Notes: generated from the letters alone by a model not told the origin. 19,582 bases of DNA from Thermomucor indicae-seudaticae (GCA_000787465.1 JSYX01000636.1:1-19582), one strand, 5' to 3'. Shown: positions 9,104 to 19,582, counted from the stretch's first letter. A program made the numbers and translations.

Positions 9104-12100
9104 ATGTCGAACCCGATTGCAGAAAACGCCTTTTACTTTGCAAGGCAGAAATCATCACGTCATGGCTCACAGGAGCACGCACGGCCGCATTTAGCTCGAC
9201 CGTCAGCAGAGTCGTCGTCGTCGTCGCGACTGGGTCCTAACCGAGACAGCGGACTATTTTTCGACAATAGTACCAGACGAAGCCAATGGACAAGCGTGTT
9301 CAGCAGACTGTCTCTCTTGGGAGAAGCAGAAAGAGAAGAAGAGTCGGATATTGAGGATAGCAGTCGAGACTCGTTTCAACTATTGCATGCCCATCGAGCA
9401 AAGCAGCAGCAGCAAGAAGAGGAACAGCCGACGACCGAAGAAGACAATCTTCCTGCGCCACACGACTTGGATCACGACGAAGTACTGGATGATACCGAAA
9501 ACTTTTTTGTCCATCCGTTTCGTGATATACCGTCGGAACGTACTCTTCAGACTCGAATTAGGATCACTGAGCCGCCGCCGCCGCCTCCTCTTGCGGCGGC
9601 AGCACCGCCGCCGGTGGAACAGGGCGACAGCAGTAGCAGCTCAGCACGGTCCCACTGGGACAAGACATTGGATCGCATCAAAGTGATAACGAACCTGCAG
9701 ACGCTTCAGGAACGTGACGTTCCGTCCATGTCTTTAGCTCCCTATTGCCCGCCTGTATTTGAACCTGCCTTTATCGCCTTGTCGACCGACGAATACGGTC
9801 GTAAACTGGTAAAAAATTTCATCTGACCTATCAACCTTGCGTCGTCAAGGGCAACTGATCCCTTGCTTTATAGCCGCCGATTCTGCTTCCTCTACTACAG
9901 GCAAGCCGTTGTTAAAAGCAAACGCAGACCGGTATAGCTGATTATTTCTGTAAAGGTCGCCGTGACAGATTCGGAATACATGACGAATCAATGGGTATTT
10001 CGCATCGAGCTTCAATACGGCGACATCAAATGGGTGATCCGGCGCACGATCGCGGATTTCGTCGGGCTGCATTACAAGCTCAAGTTCAAATCCAGCTTGT
10101 CCGAACATGTGCCTGCGCCGCCCGCTTTCCCGGATCAGCTACGGAACCTGCTCAGTTCTGCGCGCACCACGATCGGGCTGGACAGACAGGACGACGAAAA
10201 GGTGCAAGAAGGAGGAGGAGGACAGCAGACGGATCGAGAGACGGCGTTGATGCGTCGAGTGGCGTTGACGATCTATCTGCGAAATCTGCTGGCCAAGGCG
10301 CACATGCTGGTGAGTTATGATGTGTGTGAGTTCCTCGAAGTGTCGGCTGTGAGTATTGCCCAGGACATGGGCTGGAAGGGCAAAGAAGGGTTCATGGACA
10401 AACGCGTCCGGGATGTGACTCGCAGTATGTGTCGGCTCTATGCGACCCATCGCTGGCGGAAAGAGTGGGTGCTCCTCCGGGATTCGTAAGTCAATCTGTA
10501 TAAGGGGTTGGGTGGGGGGCTGCTATAACGGCGTCATTTTAGATACATTGCGTTTTGCGAAGACATTGCGGCGCACACACCATCGGACGTGCTGTTACTG
10601 GACAAGACGTTTTCGGTGTCGATTGCCGAGCCGAGCTTGCTCGGGAATTATCACATGACGCTGTCGACCGAGTTTCGGCAGATCGAGATCAAGGGGAACA
10701 AACGACAGGTCGAGGAATGGCTGGAAAGCATCAAGAAAGTGCAGAGCGAAAGTCCTTGGATCAAGAACCATCGCTTTAGTTCGTTTGCTCCGATTCGGTA
10801 TAAAGCCAAGGTGAAATGGTTCGTGGACGGCGAAAGTAGGTTCAGAGAAAAGAAGGTCGTGAAAGTTAAATAGTAATATGCTTATGACATGATAGACCAC
10901 TTTAATGCAGTGGCCGAGGCAATCCTGTCGGCGAAGTCTGAGATCTATATTGCGGATTGGTGGTTAACACCTGAGCTGGTAACGTGGAATTCTTCGAGTC
11001 ATAACATATAGTCGATATCTTATCGCTCGCCTTGAAGTACCTTCGCCGCCCCCCAGAAAAGAACCAGGAGTTCAGAATCGACCGGCTGCTTCAACGCAAG
11101 GCGCGTGAAGGCGTCATGATTTATATCATTATATACAAGGAAATGTCTCTGGCGTTAACCATTGATTCGGCCCATACAAAGCAATGGTTGCAAAGCTTGC
11201 ATCCAAACATTATAGGTAAGAGGGGAGAGAAAGAGAGGTCATTGGCTTATGGACATGACTTTCTGACAAGGCAAACTATTAGTGCAACGACATCCGGATC
11301 GTCGGCCCTTTGAAAACTCGGTCTTGTTCTGGTCGCATCACGAGGTAGAATACGTGTTCAGTCCCCAGAAATCACTCGTTTAATCCCACTGTTGTTTTCC
11401 CAGAAAATCGTGGTGGTCGATAACCGGTTCGCATTGATCGGTGGGCTTGACCTATGCTTTGGGTAAGTCGACGTTTTTTTCACGAGTCGGATCGACAAGT
11501 TTCATTCAAATTGTCAACAGACGCTACGATACCCATGCGCACCGTTTGGCCGATTATCCGGCCAAAGGTCATCAATACCAGATCTTTCCTGGCCAAGACT
11601 ACTCGAGTCCCCGCGTCAAGGACTTTGCAAACGGTATGGGATTTTGCATCCATTTTGCATCCCTTGCGCGCGCGAGTATCAAACGAATAATTCTTTTTTT
11701 GCATAGTGGCACAACATGATACGACTTTGGTGGACCGTGAAGAGACACCGCGCATGCCATGGCACGACATGTCGGTCGCAGTGGTTCGTCCCCCCATTCT
11801 TGGCCACGAAAGAAAAACGCCCGGTGCGACTCATGGTTGATATGGCACTAGGTGGGACCGATTGCCCGAGACGCAGCGCGTCTGTTTATACAGCGATGGA
11901 ACTTTTTGAAAGCGAGCAAGAGCATGCATCGGCCCGCGGTTCCGTTCCTGATGCCCAAAGGCGAATACGTCGCTGCCCGAGACGAAAGCAAGTTTGAGGG
12001 AACTTGTCGCGTTCAACTTTTACGTAGTGCGGCCTCCTGGAGCTCCGGTATTGCGCGTGAGGTAAAAACCGAGTCGTGATGGTTTAGAATACGAGCTCAT

Positions 12101-13767
12101 GCCCCTTTTTATCAAGCACTCTATTTATAATGCCTATTTGGAATGCATTCACCAAGCAAAGCACTTTATTTACATTGAAAATCAGTTTTTCAGTAAGTGT
12201 GGCGAGTTAAAAAAAACACTTACCATTCTCAAATGATTGATTCACTTGCCCTAGTTAGTGCGACGGGACAAGATAAGATCCTCCGAAACCGCATTGGCCA
12301 AGCGCTCGTGGAGCGCATCAAACGAGCTCATTACAATGGCGAAAAATTCAAGGTCTTTATCATCATTCCTCTGATTCCAGCCTTTGAAGGAGACCTTACT
12401 TCGAGCGATTCAGTCGCAGCTCGGTAGGTTATTCCCCGTGCCTGCGCGCACAAAACCCAACCAAACTCATCGGTTTCCATAGAGGCGTGATGCACTTTCA
12501 ATATGCGTCCATATCCCGAGGCGGCAACTCCATCATGGAAAAACTCGCGGCTGAAGGTATCAATCCGTCAGACTATATAGGCTGGTACAGTCTTCGGAAT
12601 TGGGACAAAATCACGCCTAGGATTCCGAAGAAGAAGACCACTGAGCAAGAAGAGGAACATCATCATTTGCACCACCTTCATATCAATCACCATGAAGACT
12701 CGGCAACAGTATCAACTACTGCTACTACTACGGGTGACGAAGAAGAACCAGACGATGATAGGAATCACTTTGTGACCGAACTAGTCTATATACACGATAA
12801 GCTGATGATTGTGGATGACAGAATGGTCATTATTGGCTCCGGTAAGATAGAGAGAGAGAGAGCTTCATATCGGTGATGGACTCTGGCGCTGATTCGTAAA
12901 AATTGTAGCGAATATCAACGATCGGTAAGCGCGTGTCCCTGATCTCTCGGAGAGAGAGAGAGAGAGCATGTATTTCATGGATGTGGGGGCCCTTTTAGGT
13001 CAATGCTGGGCAATCGAGATTCGGAAGTGGCTATGCTGATCGAAGACACCCATATGATACCGTCTTATATGGATGGAAAAGAGGTTAGCCCGAATGGAGG
13101 ATGACCAACGATCTTGGACTTCTTCTGACACACCCCTTCATAGTACAAAGCAGCCAAGTTCGCTCATACCCTGAGAATGCAGTTATGGAAGGAGCATTTG
13201 GGTTTGCTGGACTTTAAAGACTGGTCCGATCTCATGGACCCAGATGACGATGATGTTCTCCAGACACGCGCAACACACGATATCGGCTATGACAGTATAT
13301 CGGCTTATTCCCCCGCTACTACTACTAGTAGTAATAGTAATGATGATATACGCGAGTGCGAGGCTGGTGAAGCTGTCCGGGTGCTGGACCGTATGAGCCG
13401 CACCAAGAGTATTTTCGATAAGCTAGGACAACGTCATCTCGAGGAAGCAGCAGCACTGGACCCCTTGAGCGATCGTTGCTACTATCACATTTGGCGAAAG
13501 ACAGCCGAGTTCAATACCCTCATTTACCGCGACCTGTTTCGGGTTGTGCCAGATGACACCGTGCATACGTTTGAGCAGCATAAAAAGTTTGTCCCAGACA
13601 AAGTCCCCTACGGCCACATTGCGGATCCAACCAAGAGTTCTCGAGAGATCATGGAAAAGCTCAAGCGGGTTCGAGGTCATTTGGTGAACTTTCCCGTCAA
13701 CTATCTCAAGGACGAAAACCTGATGAATGCATTCGAGTCCATGGCACCCATGGTGATATTTACCTAA
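9104..13767 (+). CDS. PLD1: Phospholipase D1 (PX-PH-PLD, Spo14-like)
   Basis: Seventeen exons: 9104-9808, 9874-9900, 9956-10485, 10543-10835, 10896-10978, 11038-11215, 11283-11344, 11404-11462, 11521-11633, 11707-11783, 11852-12061, 12117-12192, 12255-12423, 12483-12841, 12909-12924, 12999-13083 and 13144-13767; 1221 aa. PLD1 hydrolyses phosphatidylcholine to phosphatidic acid and choline in vesicle trafficking and development. An acidic Ser/Gln/Pro-rich N-terminus (1-235) is followed by a PX domain ([24 protein letters not shown]) and a PH domain ([15 protein letters not shown]). HKD1 is H625, K627, D632 in HHEKIVVVD, split by an intron. Later come [31 protein letters not shown] and HKD2 (H965, K967, D972 in HDKLMIVDD), then [16 protein letters not shown] and a C-terminus ending VIFT. 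Exon 2 is 27 nt and exon 15 is 16 nt. Intron 2 (9901-9955) is GC-AG. A His/Glu/Asp-rich insert precedes HKD2. Confidence 0.96.
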
Positions 13768-13805
13768 TAATTATACCTTTTTTACTGTTTACCTTTATTG
13801 TTTTT

Positions 13806-14433
13806 TCATGGGATGATACCATATAAATCGCTTGCTTTCATGCCTACGAGATCGAAACCTTGCAGATTATGTTTGCCTTCAAGAGCCTCCAATTCCTTTG
13901 TCTTTTGCTTCATTGAGTTTCTCGAGCTTTCAATCTTGGCGCTCAACCGTGTTTGCTCTGAATAAAGTATATCAATAAATCGATCGACCCACCATCATTA
14001 TGCCATTCGTCTATGGCTCACCATTTTCAATGTAGCTTTTGGCGTCCGCTGTTGGCAGCTTAATAAACATGTCGCCAAAGTGAAGCCATACTTTCTTTTC
14101 TGTCATGACATGAGTATATACATATATACGTGGGCTAGACAGATCTTGCAGCTCTCTCTCTCTCACCATTCTGCAGTTTGCCTTTAAACTGGTTTAAAGC
14201 TTCGCGATTGCCGTTTCGTCGTCGATCGTAATCAATAATCTTTCAAGATCAGTAACGTCAGGCTAATAAAGAGGGAGTAATTCTAGTATCGTCTTACCGC
14301 TTGCTTCTCCGTCAACACTTGCTCGGCCAAGTGCTCCCGCTCAGCAAACGCTGATTATCGATTCAGTCTTCGTGGCGCGGCTCGAACGATCGGCCTGTTG
14401 CATACCTTTCTCGATCTGTTCGGCAAACGACAT
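13806..14433 (-). CDS. PDRG1: PDRG1-like prefoldin-family protein
   Basis: Exons are 14433-14406, 14350-14298, 14239-14167, 14099-14022 and 13957-13806, giving 127 aa (human PDRG1 is 133). All exons are too short to show as long open frames. The assembled protein has the beta-type prefoldin pattern. A helix (AFAEREHLAEQVLTEKQAII) leads into DYDRRRNGNREALNQFK, then the hairpin KKVWLHFGDMFIKLP. A second coiled coil, ADAKSYIENEQTRLSAKIES through KQKTKELEALEGKHNLQGFDL, follows. In other eukaryotes PDRG1 belongs to the R2TP/URI prefoldin-like complex that helps assemble RNA polymerases and other machines. The gene is convergent with PLD1 (38 bp between stop codons) and divergent from TAF6 (95 bp between start codons). 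The intron after exon 3 opens with a GA repeat. Confidence 0.88.
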
Positions 14434-14528
14434 CAGTTAAAAGACAAGTCACTCAACAAAGGACACAGAATAAGCGGCATTGACGTTGTGCGCCCTCTTG
14501 AACTTTTTTCCCCGTTTCTGTAAAGCAA
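14434..14528. promoter_or_regulatory. Shared divergent promoter of PDRG1-like and TAF6 genes
   Basis: Only 95 bp separate the two start codons. The interval contains TGACGT (14481-14486, a CRE/ATF-type core) and a T-rich run (about 14503-14510). It holds no TATA box. Both genes belong to transcription-machinery biogenesis, so shared control is plausible but inferred. Confidence 0.65.
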
Positions 14529-16243
14529 ATGAGTGTTTTTCCTACAGAAACGATCAAAGTAAGGGATGATTGATCGGGCCCTCCAGTATACGTTATTAAG
14601 TAACCTAATGCATTGTTAGAACATTGGAGAGTCCTTGGGTGTTACGAATCTGAAAGAGGATGTGGCATCAGCACTTGCGCAAGACGTTGAATATCGTGTC
14701 CATGAGTTGATTCAGGTGCGTCTGTATTTCTAGAGAGAGAGAGACACGAACTGAAAGACTTAGGGCCGGCCAACAAAAAACAGGAAGCGACAAAGTTTAT
14801 GCGGCATTCAAAGCGATCCAAATTGACAGTGGACGACATTAACGCCGCCTTGCGGGTCAAGAATGTAGAGGTATGGCAGCAGCAGCAAAAAAAGGCGATT
14901 GCTAGGAGACAAGCTCGTCCGTTAATGGAAGACGGGGGTTATTAGCCATTGTATGGCTATGCATGTGGCGATGCCGTCAAGTTTCGCAAGACGACATTGG
15001 GAAACGCGACCGACTTGTATTTCACAGAAGACAAGGAGGTGGACTTTGATGCGATCCTGAGCAAACCGTTACCGAAAATCCCACTGGATGTGACGTTTAC
15101 GGCTCATTGGCTTGCTATTGAAGGTGTGCAGCCTGCGATCCCGCAGAATCCAACACCAGGAGGTATATATCGATGACAAGAGTGAGATATATAGAGAGAG
15201 AATGACTCATCATGGAATAGAGGCCAAGGCCGATCTGCTTAGCAAACGAGCAAAACCGCAGGCATCATCCAGTCTATCCGATCAAGTCGATGTCAAACCA
15301 CTTGTGAAACACGTCTTGTCCAAGGAACTCCAAATGTACTTTGAACGGATTACGGAAGCCGTGTTGAGTGAGGATGAACGGTTACGGTCACAAGCGTTTG
15401 AGAGCTTAAGGATGGATCCGGGACTGCATCAGCTTTTGCCGTATTTCGTCCAACACATTCACAAGAAAGTCTCTCAGAATCACAAGGACCTCGATGTCCT
15501 TGATTCCATGCTCTCCATGGCGCATTCGATACTCAACAATAAGCACCTCTTTGTCGAACCCTATGTAAGTGGGAACGATGGCACGCTGCTGCTGTATCCA
15601 CATCAAGCGTATTGATCACACAGCCAGTTACATCAATTAATCCCTCCTATTCTGTCCTGCCTTGTGGGCCGCACCATCTGCGAGAACCCGCAACAACAAG
15701 ACCACTGGGCTGTTCGGCGCCGAGCAGCGAATTTGATCGCCAATATCTGCCGCGACTATGGCAATGCCTACCACACTTTGCAACCACGCATTGCAAAAAC
15801 CCTCCTTCGTGCGTTCCTGGATCCCAGCCGCCCCCTCACAACACAATACGGTGCGATCACGGGTCTGAATCAGCTGGGCCCAGAAGTAGCTCGCGTCCTG
15901 CTCATACCCAATATCAAGTTTTACTGCGACCATATTCTGAACGCAGCCCTGCAAGGCAGCAAGCAATACGATGCTGAAAAATGTCGCGATGCTCTGGCAG
16001 TAAGTCTTTCTTTTTTCCTTTCCCTTTACGGAGGTGTACATTAACCCGCATCTGTATAAGGCTGCATTGAAAACCGTCGCAAACAGTGCACAGGACGAAG
16101 CTGATATGGATACAGAGGCAACGGAAGAAGAAAAACAACAGTTCTTGGAGAACATTGGACAAACAGTTGGCTCCGTTTTTCTGGAAACGCACCCTCAGAT
16201 TAAAAGCGCACAGTTAAAGGTTCTTTTGGATGCTTCAAAATAA
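14529..16243 (+). CDS. TAF6: TFIID/SAGA subunit TAF6
   Basis: Exons are 14529-14558, 14620-14715, 14784-14870, 14946-15162, 15221-15564, 15628-15999 and 16061-16243, giving 442 aa. TAF6 is a histone-fold subunit that pairs with TAF9 in TFIID and, in many organisms, SAGA. Residues 1-71 are the histone fold: FPTETIKNIGESLGV, LAQDVEYRVHELIQEATKFM and KLTVDDINAALRVKNVEPLYGY. A linker carries YFTEDKEVDF and PLDVTFTAHWLAIEGVQP. The C-terminal HEAT-like TAF6C domain contains LSKELQMYFERITEAVL, LHQLLPYFVQHI, LHQLIPPILSCLVG, HWAVRRRAANLIANIC and YGAITGLNQLGPEV. Exon 1 encodes only ten residues. The third-from-last acceptor, CCAG at 15627, is chosen because it gives PYLHQLIPP in frame. The stop lies 5 bp from the UTP13 stop on the other strand. 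Confidence 0.95.
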
Positions 16244-16248
16244 TACAA

Positions 16249-18487
16249 TTATTGTTCTTGTGCATGCAAAGTATAATCTACAATGTACGATTGGGTAATG
16301 ATATCTTGTATGCGTTGGAAATGTCGGTCTGTATATGGTAATAATCCTTCGATCAACTAGATCAAATACTTGTGCTTAGCGCTGCCACTTGTCATCCTAT
16401 TTTGGGATATTCTTCCACATACCTCTTTTACATTCGGTAGACTGACAAGTTCTTCCGAACTATGAGACGATAAAATGACATTCAGAACTGTTTGTGCGAC
16501 CGTAGCGTGCTTTGCATTGGTATTCCAATCCCGGACATAGTTTAGCAATTTTGCCAGGTTGTCTGATCCCATTTCTGCGAGGATCTTGTCGACTTGCGGT
16601 GATCCTGTGATACTGCTATCCCGAACAGATTCGTCTGCGGATTCCATCACGTCTCGGAACAGATTCAGTAACCGGAATGGCTGTTCTAACGAGAGTGCCA
16701 GCAATATCGCGTTCAGATAATCCTTCTTTCGCATATAGTTTTGTAACTCTTGTTCTCTGCGAAGATAGGGTAAGCAAAAATTGGCACGCTGCATTGCCCA
16801 CACTTGGACAACTTACTTTAGAATGAACTCCTCTTGTTCGCGTAATGCTTCCTCTTGTTCTTCTCGAGTCACATCTTGCCAAAAGTTAATCACAGAGTCG
16901 GCTCCACCAGACACCACAAATTTCTCGTCTTTTCGTACAGCCAGCGCCCAGATCTTCTCTGTGTGGTTATCAAGTGACGTTTCGCATTCGTTTGTCTTGA
17001 TTGTCCAGACTTTGACGAGACCATCGGAGGCGCTCGATACAAGTTGCATGCCTGATGTTAAGAAATGTACTCGCAATACAGAGTTTGTGTGTCCTTCAAA
17101 CGTCTTAAAGACCAGTCAGTCACTGCCATGATCAGCCTCTCGGCGCAATTCTTTTGTACCTTTAAGCAAGTAAAGTCTTTAATATTCCAAAGCTTAATCG
17201 TCTTGTCACCAGAACTTGTTGCCAACACTTGATCGACTGGTGAAAACTGGACACACCAGACACCTCGCTTGTGTCCTTTACAAGTGCCAACCAGCGCACC
17301 AGAGTCCACGTTCCACACTTTGACCAGTTTATCTTGCGATCCAGTCGCAAAGAGTTTGTCGTTGGGTGCCACTGCGATCGTGTTGATATCCTTGTCGTGT
17401 GCTTGTTGTGTGTAAAGTGCTCGTACATGATATGACTCATCGGGATTATCAAAGTTGACAGCGGCAACATGCCAATACTTGATCGTCCGATCTTGGCTAC
17501 CCGTAATAAGGAAATCATTCGACTTTCGCGAAAAAGCAAGAGCGCCAATCGCTTCCGTGTGACCAACGCAGACAGCTGCACACTTGTACCGATCTACTGC
17601 TTCGGGTGCGTCCAGGTCCACTTTCCATAACCGTGCCGTCCGATCTTTGGATCCTGTAGCCAGTATTGTGCCGTCTGTGGATCGATTCACGCAAATAATC
17701 ATATCTTTATGTCCATACACGAGGTCACAATCTTGTGTCTCAATGTTGTAAACTCGCAAGTTCTCGCTGTTGGTAGCAGCCGCCAAGTGCGTTTCGTTTT
17801 CTCCAACATACACCAAATCCACGATCTGGTCATTGTATCCAACAATCTGTTTGATCCGCTTCAGATGGTTCGCAATCGAATATATCAGTATATTCTGATC
17901 GTTCGTTACAGCTGCAAGGGTTTGCGAATTGCGCAAGTAGCTGAACAAAGGAAAGAAGTTAGATCAAACCTCGGTCTCGAAAGCTAGGTGTCTCTTTATC
18001 TTACAGCACGTCTGTGATGGCATGTTTGCTATTCTTTTCCGGTTCCTGTGCGACAACGAGCTCACCCGTCTTTAGGCTCCATAAACGAACAAGACCTGTG
18101 CTACGATTTTAGTCATCAAACAAAGCTACTACGCCATCTCCTCCAATACATACCACTATCACCACCGGTATAGAAGAGCTCAGAACCCTGCCACTTTTCA
18201 CCAAAGCCAGAAAGGTCGAGTTCTTTCGATACAAAGCCAACGTTTTCCAAGGTCTAAGAGTCGTCTGAGTCATAGCCAAAACAGACTTGTGCAAAAAAAC
18301 GTACCTCGTAAATCGGATAAGTCGCCCGCAGCTTTTGTTTTTTCCAGTCCCAGACATTGACCACTTTATCGCGAGATCCAGAGATCAAGATGCGACCATC
18401 TGCCGAGAAATCGAGACCACGAATAACGCTGACGTGGCTCTTTAACGTTCCAACACAGCTGCGGGGGATCATCGCATGAGCCCACAG

Positions 18488-18541
<54 letters not shown>

Positions 18542-19288
18542 CTCTCTCTCTCTCTCACGCTCTCTCTCTCTCTCTCTACTCTGTACTTTTGTCGCCTACC
18601 TGCGTTTCTGCAAGTCCCAAATACGGATCTCACAGTCGTCTGCACCAGATGCCAGATACCACTGGCCTTCGTATTGATGGAACTTGACCGCACTCACGAC
18701 ACCTCTGTGACCCCGAAAGACATGCGTGCAATATCCTCGATCGATATCCCATACTTTGACCACGCCATCTGCACCGCCCGTCGCAACGAGTGTGGAGGTT
18801 CGGTCGATATCCATCACAATCACCGGAGCGTCGTGCGCCTTCGTGGCACGGATACACTTGCCCTGTTCAAGATCCCATATCCGCATCTGCAAGCTGCGAC
18901 TCGCGGTTACCAAATGTTTTCCGTCCGGCTTGACTGCCATGGAAGTGACGATCTCTGTGTCCTAAACACCACTTTTTTAGATATGTCTTTTGGTTTAAAG
19001 GAAGGAAAAAGGTGCAAAAGGTTACCCCTTCCAGGTGATGCACTCGTTTGCCTGTGGCCAACTCTGTCACTTCGACATCATCATTGACTGTCGATATCAA
19101 GAGCGATTCGTCCGCTGTCACCAGCACCTTTCCGCCAGTGTAGATCGATTCGAACGTTTTCACTGATTTGAAGCTAAAAGAGAATGAATTATTCGCACAT
19201 TGGCTCTTTACGCAACAAGCTGGTTGTACCTTGTTTTCAACAAAAGCCGCTTATTGGTCACCTTGGCATCCATGTCCGGTACTGGCAT
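16249..19288 (-). CDS. UTP13: U3 snoRNP/SSU processome WD40 protein Utp13 (TBL3)
   Basis: Exons are 19288-19230, 19173-19026, 18961-18600, 18458-18305, 18253-18154, 18095-18005, 17940-17160, 17103-16817, 16756-16423 and 16356-16249, giving 807 aa (yeast Utp13 is 817). Utp13 belongs to the UTP-B module of the small-subunit processome in the nucleolus and is needed for early 18S rRNA maturation. The N-terminus reads LKTSFKSVKTFESIYTGGKV. Tandem WD40 repeats follow, ending in WD, WK, WH, WN or WT (for example SGADDCEIRIWDL, TGSKDRTARLWKV, TGSQDKLVKVWNV), enough for two beta-propellers. The C-terminal Utp13 domain starts near residue 660 (EQELQNYMRKKDYLNAILLA) and ends EGLLPYTDRHFQRI...SYIVDYTL, after an intron at 16422-16357. 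Intron 3 holds a large microsatellite. Confidence 0.96.
18490..18578. repeat. AC/CT compound microsatellite inside UTP13 intron 3
   Basis: About 25 AC dinucleotide units (18490-18538) are followed by two CT runs separated by CACG (18539-18578). The tract fills most of the 141-nt intron 18599-18459. In the UTP13 sense direction it reads GA repeats followed by GT repeats. It is the largest simple repeat in the window and makes this intron about twice the length of its neighbours. Confidence 0.95.
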
Positions 19289-19463
19289 TTTTTCTTTTTT
19301 TACAGGAAAGAAAGGTGATCTTGCAGCAAAAACTTTTGTCGGTTATTCAATTTTTCCCTTACAACTTAGACCTGGATCATCCAGTACGCCTACGGGACTA
19401 TCTGCATTCATTCCAGCAACATACTGTTTATTGATTGAACATTTGCGTAACTCGAAGTACATT
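19289..19463. promoter_or_regulatory. UTP13 5' flank and 3' flank of the edge gene
   Basis: This gap is 175 bp between the UTP13 ATG and the stop of the partial minus-strand gene to its right. In the UTP13 sense strand a run of A residues sits immediately before the ATG. I see no clear TATA box. The region must combine terminator and promoter functions. Confidence 0.45.
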
Positions 19464-19581
19464 TTACATCAACTGCAAGCCGAATTTGCGCTAACATACG
19501 ATCAAACATTACGCATATAAGAAACATGTTTTACGCTGCCATATGGTAAGGAATACGCACCTTCCGCACAATCTGGGCTTC
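19464..19581 (-). CDS. Probable 3' end of an unidentified minus-strand gene (partial)
   Basis: Read on the minus strand, seven codons at 19581-19561 (EAQIVRK) end at a GTGCGT donor. After a 70-nt intron ending TATGTTAG (19491), an in-phase last exon at 19490-19464 gives RKFGLQLM and TAA. The joined tail EAQIVRKRKFGLQLM is basic and in the same orientation as UTP13. Fifteen residues are too few to identify the protein. The splice signals and intron size fit the rest of the window, so a real gene end is likely but not proven. Confidence 0.4.
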
Positions 19582-19582
19582 C

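Noticed and set aside
13860..13960. AATAAA-like motif (gaataaagt) as a poly(A) signal for PLD1
   Set aside because: It is nearly 200 bp past the PLD1 stop and lies inside the last intron of the opposite-strand PDRG1-like gene, so its role cannot be judged from sequence.
14361..14400. A sequence resembling the T-loop GTTCGA of a tRNA
   Set aside because: It lies in the first PDRG1-like intron, and no matching acceptor stem or anticodon arm can be drawn around it. A similar TTCGAA in UTP13 exon 2 is coding.
18490..18538. AC repeat read as a telomere-like or CRISPR-like array
   Set aside because: It is a plain dinucleotide repeat inside a UTP13 intron, with no spacers and no G-rich telomere unit.

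Overview
The window is nuclear DNA from a filamentous fungus, most likely an early-diverging (Mucoromycota-type) one. The genes are dense and carry many short (about 50-140 nt) GT-AG introns with rare GC-AG introns. Every confidently named product is a eukaryotic housekeeping protein. The gene mix (a PX-PH-HKD phospholipase D, a PDRG1-like prefoldin and a stand-alone tubulin-tyrosine-ligase-like protein) points outside the budding yeasts. I cannot name the species. I read 51 introns in nine genes by hand; the joins were chosen so that reading frame and family motifs continue across each junction.

Layout, left to right: a short BDP1-like SANT protein (-, 225-895); PEX10 (-, 1147-2539) and PEX12 (+, 2680-4106), head to head across 140 bp; a TTL-family ATP-grasp protein (-, 4147-5457), tail to tail with PEX12; a microsatellite-rich 300-bp gap; a degenerate NDPK-like protein with a long basic low-complexity tail (-, 5761-7377); a 1.7-kb stretch without an intact gene that holds a decayed minus-strand reading frame (about 7956-8963); phospholipase D1 (+, 9104-13767, 17 exons); a PDRG1-like prefoldin (-, 13806-14433); TAF6 (+, 14529-16243); UTP13 (-, 16249-19288); and, at the right edge, the probable last two exons of another minus-strand gene.

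Functionally, PEX10 and PEX12 are two of the three RING subunits of the peroxisomal PEX2-PEX10-PEX12 ubiquitin ligase, and here they share one intergenic promoter region. TAF6 (TFIID/SAGA), the BDP1-like protein (Pol III TFIIIB family), the PDRG1-like prefoldin (RNA polymerase assembly co-chaperone family) and UTP13 (small-subunit processome) all belong to transcription or ribosome production. Phospholipase D1 and the TTL-like protein act in membrane trafficking and tubulin/RNA-granule biology in related organisms. The architecture is compact: three convergent pairs have stop codons only 5-40 bp apart, and two divergent pairs have start codons 95-140 bp apart.

I saw no CRISPR array, rRNA, tRNA or intact transposon. 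The most unusual signals are the shared PEX10/PEX12 promoter, sense-strand-only GA repeats in nine introns, a catalytically degenerate NDPK-like protein, and a decayed unidentified reading frame.
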